Shown here one piece after another: positions 6,090 through 8,471 of a DNA stretch of 8,471 nt. Position 1 is the first letter of the stretch; each line of letters opens with the position of its first letter. The notes beneath the pieces are model-generated. The model had not been told where the DNA came from. It ran no database searches and saw only the letters and a program-made list of their open reading frames with translations. The stretch is from Bacillota bacterium (GTDB lineage: Bacteria > Bacillota > Dethiobacteria > DTU022): contig JAAZIG010000361.1 in the NCBI GenBank assembly GCA_012510325.1, positions 1-8,471 of the forward strand. The letters are read 5' to 3'. The position numbers and the translations under genes were made by a program.

Positions 6090-6953
6090 CTAGGTGATCA
6101 CGATGGGATCGATCAGTGAACCGCTGGTCCCTTTCATTTTAAGGGGCAAAGCAACATAAACGCCTTCAGTGACTTTGGCTTCACAGACCTCTTCCAGATC
6201 AAGAACCTCATTCATCAGGATACCATTCTGCATCATCCAGCGGTGTACCGGGTGATCACCGACCAGCATCTGTTCATAAGAAACGGTATCCGAGCCCGTG
6301 AGTACGGCTCCGATGGAAACCAGGTACTTCTCTGTGTCGACATTGGGTCCGGCTGCATCACCGCCATAGTTGTCCATTTTCTTGTTGAAATACTTGATCA
6401 TACCCGTACGGATTAAAAAAGCGGTGGGCTCATCTGGTTTTAGTTCGATATTGCTCGCTTCCATACACCCCTTGATATCATCGGCAGTGATGGCATATTT
6501 GCGAGGCAGAGTTATTTCGCCGCCGGTATCTTCTCCGCCCAGGTACTCCAGCATATCCAGGATCACCGCACGAAGAATGATCGGGTGAAATTTCGAACCA
6601 TCCATCCAGTTACAGCCCCACCATTCACGGGTCGTGGATGCATCAACATCTTTCCCTAAAATGATTTTATCGCCGCGGATTTCCCCGATATGGTTAAGCG
6701 CATCGACATGAGTCCCTGCATGCATCGTGGTGATCACTATGTCATTCAGGAGCGTTCCCGGCGGGGCCACATCGTCAGTATCGCCATGCCACTTGTACGG
6801 CAGCACCCTGAATGCGGGATGTCCCGACCACAGGGGCATATCGTTGCACCGCACCGTACCCAGATCGTAAACATCACCGGTTTTGATCAGGCTCAGCAGA
6901 TAAGGGGTCATTTTGGGGAGTGGTAACTGTCCATATCTTTCTTTCATGCTCAA
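6090..6953 (-). CDS. Cyclase family protein (metal-dependent hydrolase, kynurenine formamidase-like fold)
   Basis: This family (Pfam Cyclase) hydrolyses amide, lactam or ester bonds using a metal held by a His-rich motif; members include kynurenine formamidase and isatin hydrolase. The 287-residue protein has the signature HAGTHVDALNH (78-88), with His78, His82, Asp84 and His88 as the expected ligands, and a later GDHPVHR (232-238) followed by NGILMNEVLDLEEV, where the family has its conserved closing segment. The usual Pro in the HxDxP part of the motif is not present. There is no signal peptide. The ATG at 6953 has AAGGAGAG 6 bases upstream; a second Met two residues on is less well placed. 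It is the last gene of the cluster with DUF1097 and CoA-transferase, suggesting that it opens or deacylates a substrate whose acid product is then handled with CoA. Fold and family are secure; substrate is unknown. Confidence 0.9.
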   Translation of the reverse strand: MSMKERYGQLPLPKMTPYLLSLIKTGDVYDLGTVRCNDMPLWSGHPAFRVLPYKWHGDTDDVAPPGTLLNDIVITTMHAGTHVDALNHIGEIRGDKIILGKDVDASTTREWWGCNWMDGSKFHPIILRAVILDMLEYLGGEDTGGEITLPRKYAITADDIKGCMEASNIELKPDEPTAFLIRTGMIKYFNKKMDNYGGDAAGPNVDTEKYLVSIGAVLTGSDTVSYEQMLVGDHPVHRWMMQNGILMNEVLDLEEVCEAKVTEGVYVALPLKMKGTSGSLIDPIVIT

Positions 6954-6991
6954 CTCTCCTTATCAATAATTCTTGCTATTTCCTACTACTT

Positions 6992-7024
6992 GCGCTTACT
7001 TAGCGCTTACTTTGCGCCTACTTT
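6992..7024. repeat. Three tandem 11-base repeats between cyclase and DUF1097 genes
   Basis: The units GCGCTTACTTA (6992-7002), GCGCTTACTTT (7003-7013) and GCGCCTACTTT (7014-7024) follow one another without gaps, and a decayed fourth copy (CTACTACTT, 6983-6991) adjoins. The array overlaps the DUF1097 stop codon and ends upstream of the cyclase ribosome binding site. The period is about one helical turn. Confidence 0.85.
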
Positions 7025-7562
7025 ACTGACTGGCGCTCTTCGGCGCCTTGCCTGCTTCTATATCCGGGCTCACACCCCATTTTTTCAGGACATTGGTTCC
7101 CTCCTGGCAAATCAAAGCCAACAAAAGACCACCGAAGAGAGTGCAGATTATCGTCAACAGATCCTGACCGTTCTGGGAAAAAGTCATGGAAATGCCGCCG
7201 AACATCATGGGAACCTTGTTGATCCAAATGTTACCTGTCAGGATAAAGTGAACCGCACAAACAACAATCGTCACTATACCGACAACCAGCATTAAAGTAA
7301 TTGGCATGCTCACCCCGGCGTCACAAAGGACACCGATAAAATAAAGATAGATCAGCGCCCAGAGCACCCCCATGAGCATACTGGCGACATAGTTGACGAA
7401 TTCATTCCTTTTCGCCCCCCCGGTGAAATAGATCGGCAGGGCCACAAAGGTCATCCAAATCAGACCAGTGTTTGGAAAAGGAATCAAGGAATATATGGCA
7501 ACATAAATACCACTAAAAACACCGATCCAAACAGCCCACCAGAATAGAAAACGTTTACTCAA
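7023..7562 (-). CDS. DUF1097 domain membrane protein
   Basis: The 179-residue protein is mostly hydrophobic, with about five predicted membrane segments (roughly 7-29, 32-46, 57-80, 86-109 and 131-152) and a hydrophilic tail ending KAPKSASQ. The layout and the MTFSQNGQDL segment before the last helix fit DUF1097, the family of E. coli YcdZ, a small inner-membrane protein of unknown function. The start codon is TTG at 7562, set by a strong AAGGAGG 7 bases upstream; there is no ATG in a usable place. It lies between the CoA-transferase gene (96 bases upstream) and the cyclase gene (69 bases downstream), on the same strand. A transport or membrane-accessory role for the pathway substrate is a reasonable guess only. 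Confidence 0.8.
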   Translation of the reverse strand: MSKRFLFWWAVWIGVFSGIYVAIYSLIPFPNTGLIWMTFVALPIYFTGGAKRNEFVNYVASMLMGVLWALIYLYFIGVLCDAGVSMPITLMLVVGIVTIVVCAVHFILTGNIWINKVPMMFGGISMTFSQNGQDLLTIICTLFGGLLLALICQEGTNVLKKWGVSPDIEAGKAPKSASQ

Positions 7563-7658
7563 TTTCAGACCTCCTTAGGGCAATCAACCCAGTTTGTTAC
7601 CGGTATAACCTTCCGAGGCGAAATGGATTTAACGATACCCCCTTTCTGCTGTGTACGC

Positions 7659-8471
7659 TTACCAATTGCGATCCTGCATCGCTTTCTCAAGATCCTTGCG
7701 AAAATCCGGGTGGGCAACGGCAATTAACTCCCGGGCCCTCTGGCGCAGGGTTTTACCCCGCAGGTTGGCAATGCCATATTCTGTAACCACGTAGTGAACA
7801 TCATTACGGGAAGTGGTTACCGCTGCCCCCTCGTCCGGCACCGCTACTATCCGTGAAATCTTACCCCCGGCGGCAGTTGCCGGCAAAGCGATGATTGATT
7901 TTCCTCCGGGAGCCCTGGAACATCCACGCACAAAGTCAACTTGACCCCCGACTCCGCTGTACTGGGTATAGCCAATTGTTTCGGCGCAGACCTGGCCGTT
8001 TAGATCCACTTGCAGAGCCGAGTTGATCGAGACCATCCGGTGATTCTGGCTGATCACAAAGGGATCGTTGGCATATTCAATGGGAAACATGGCCACCTGG
8101 GGATTATTGTCCACAAAGCGGTATAGTTTTTCCGTGCCCATTAAAAAAGTGGCGACCAATTTTCCCTTGTGCAACGTTTTCGCCTGGTTTGTAACCACCC
8201 CGGCCTCAAATAGCTCGACTACTCCATCAGCAAACATTTCCGTATGAATGCCCAGGTCGCGTTTTTCTTGGAGAAACATCAGGACCCCGTCGGGGATCGC
8301 GCCGATACCCAATTGCAAGGTGGAACCATCTTCGATTAGTTCAGCGCAGTAGCGCCCAATATTTTCTTCCACGCTTCCGATCTGCGGCGGCGTCATCTCA
8401 ATGAGCGGTTCATCTACTTCGACAATATGATCAAATTCAGAGATGTGCATAAATGTCTCCCCGAGAGTACG
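7659..8471 (-). CDS. Acetyl-CoA hydrolase/transferase family: 4-hydroxybutyrate- or butyrate-type CoA-transferase (5' partial)
   Basis: The enzyme moves CoA between acyl-CoA and a free carboxylate through a glutamyl-CoA intermediate. The frame is open to the window edge, and the residues before the first Met (RTLGETFMHISEFD) still match the family, so that Met is internal and roughly 160-170 N-terminal residues are missing. Visible motifs: QLGIGAIPDGVL, then HTEMFADGVVEL, whose Glu is the expected catalytic nucleophile, then ATFLMGTEKLY, MVSINSALQVDLNGQV, and GVGGQVDFVRG, which binds CoA. The C-terminus is complete at RNW. The motif set is closest to 4-hydroxybutyrate CoA-transferase (AbfT) and butyryl-CoA:acetate CoA-transferase, typical of anaerobic fermenters; these are hard to separate by sequence. 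It is the first visible gene of the minus-strand cluster. Confidence 0.92.
   Translation of the reverse strand, partial: RTLGETFMHISEFDHIVEVDEPLIEMTPPQIGSVEENIGRYCAELIEDGSTLQLGIGAIPDGVLMFLQEKRDLGIHTEMFADGVVELFEAGVVTNQAKTLHKGKLVATFLMGTEKLYRFVDNNPQVAMFPIEYANDPFVISQNHRMVSINSALQVDLNGQVCAETIGYTQYSGVGGQVDFVRGCSRAPGGKSIIALPATAAGGKISRIVAVPDEGAAVTTSRNDVHYVVTEYGIANLRGKTLRQRARELIAVAHPDFRKDLEKAMQDRNW

Noticed and set aside
8429..8450. Met at 8450 as the true start of the CoA-transferase
   Set aside because: Family resemblance continues upstream of it to the window edge, and no Shine-Dalgarno sits at the right distance, so it is an internal Met.

Overview
The window looks like chromosomal DNA of a moderately GC-rich, low-GC-lineage-type bacterium, most likely an anaerobic Firmicute (Clostridia in the broad sense). 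The clues are strong AGGAGG-type ribosome binding sites, a TTG start, a diacylglyceryl-type lipoprotein, a DUF4125 protein, a PRK06851-type ATPase and a 4-hydroxybutyrate/butyrate-type CoA-transferase. This placement is inference; no rRNA or taxonomic marker is present.

Layout. Positions 1-62 hold the last codons of an unidentified plus-strand gene. A plus-strand biosynthetic pair follows: hisF (249-1025) and pdxS (1059-1943), closed by a strong terminator. Next is a clearly AT-richer segment carrying one lipoprotein gene (2174-2674) with its own promoter and a terminator that also serves the facing gene. On the minus strand, a DUF4125 gene (4463 to 3858) precedes a short guaA (3817 to 2774). 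A divergent plus-strand gene (4691-5791) encodes a two-domain P-loop ATPase. After a gene-free stretch holding a minus-strand terminator, the right end is a minus-strand catabolic-looking cluster read from the window edge leftward: CoA-transferase (5' end outside the window), DUF1097 membrane protein, and cyclase-family metal hydrolase.

The most striking feature is shared by three nucleotide/cofactor/histidine enzymes. HisF, PdxS and GuaA all normally take ammonia from a glutaminase partner (HisH, PdxT, and the GuaA N-terminal domain). Here none of the three partners is present. GuaA starts directly before its ATP-pyrophosphatase domain; pdxS is followed by a terminator rather than pdxT; hisF has no hisH beside it. 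PdxS and HisF also carry changes at positions that contact the glutaminase in characterised homologues. This suggests either direct use of free ammonia or glutaminases supplied from elsewhere in the genome; the window alone cannot decide which.

The right-hand cluster may hydrolyse a cyclic or amide-type substrate and activate the resulting acid with CoA, but the substrate is not visible from sequence. No mobile elements, CRISPR arrays, tRNA or rRNA genes were seen.
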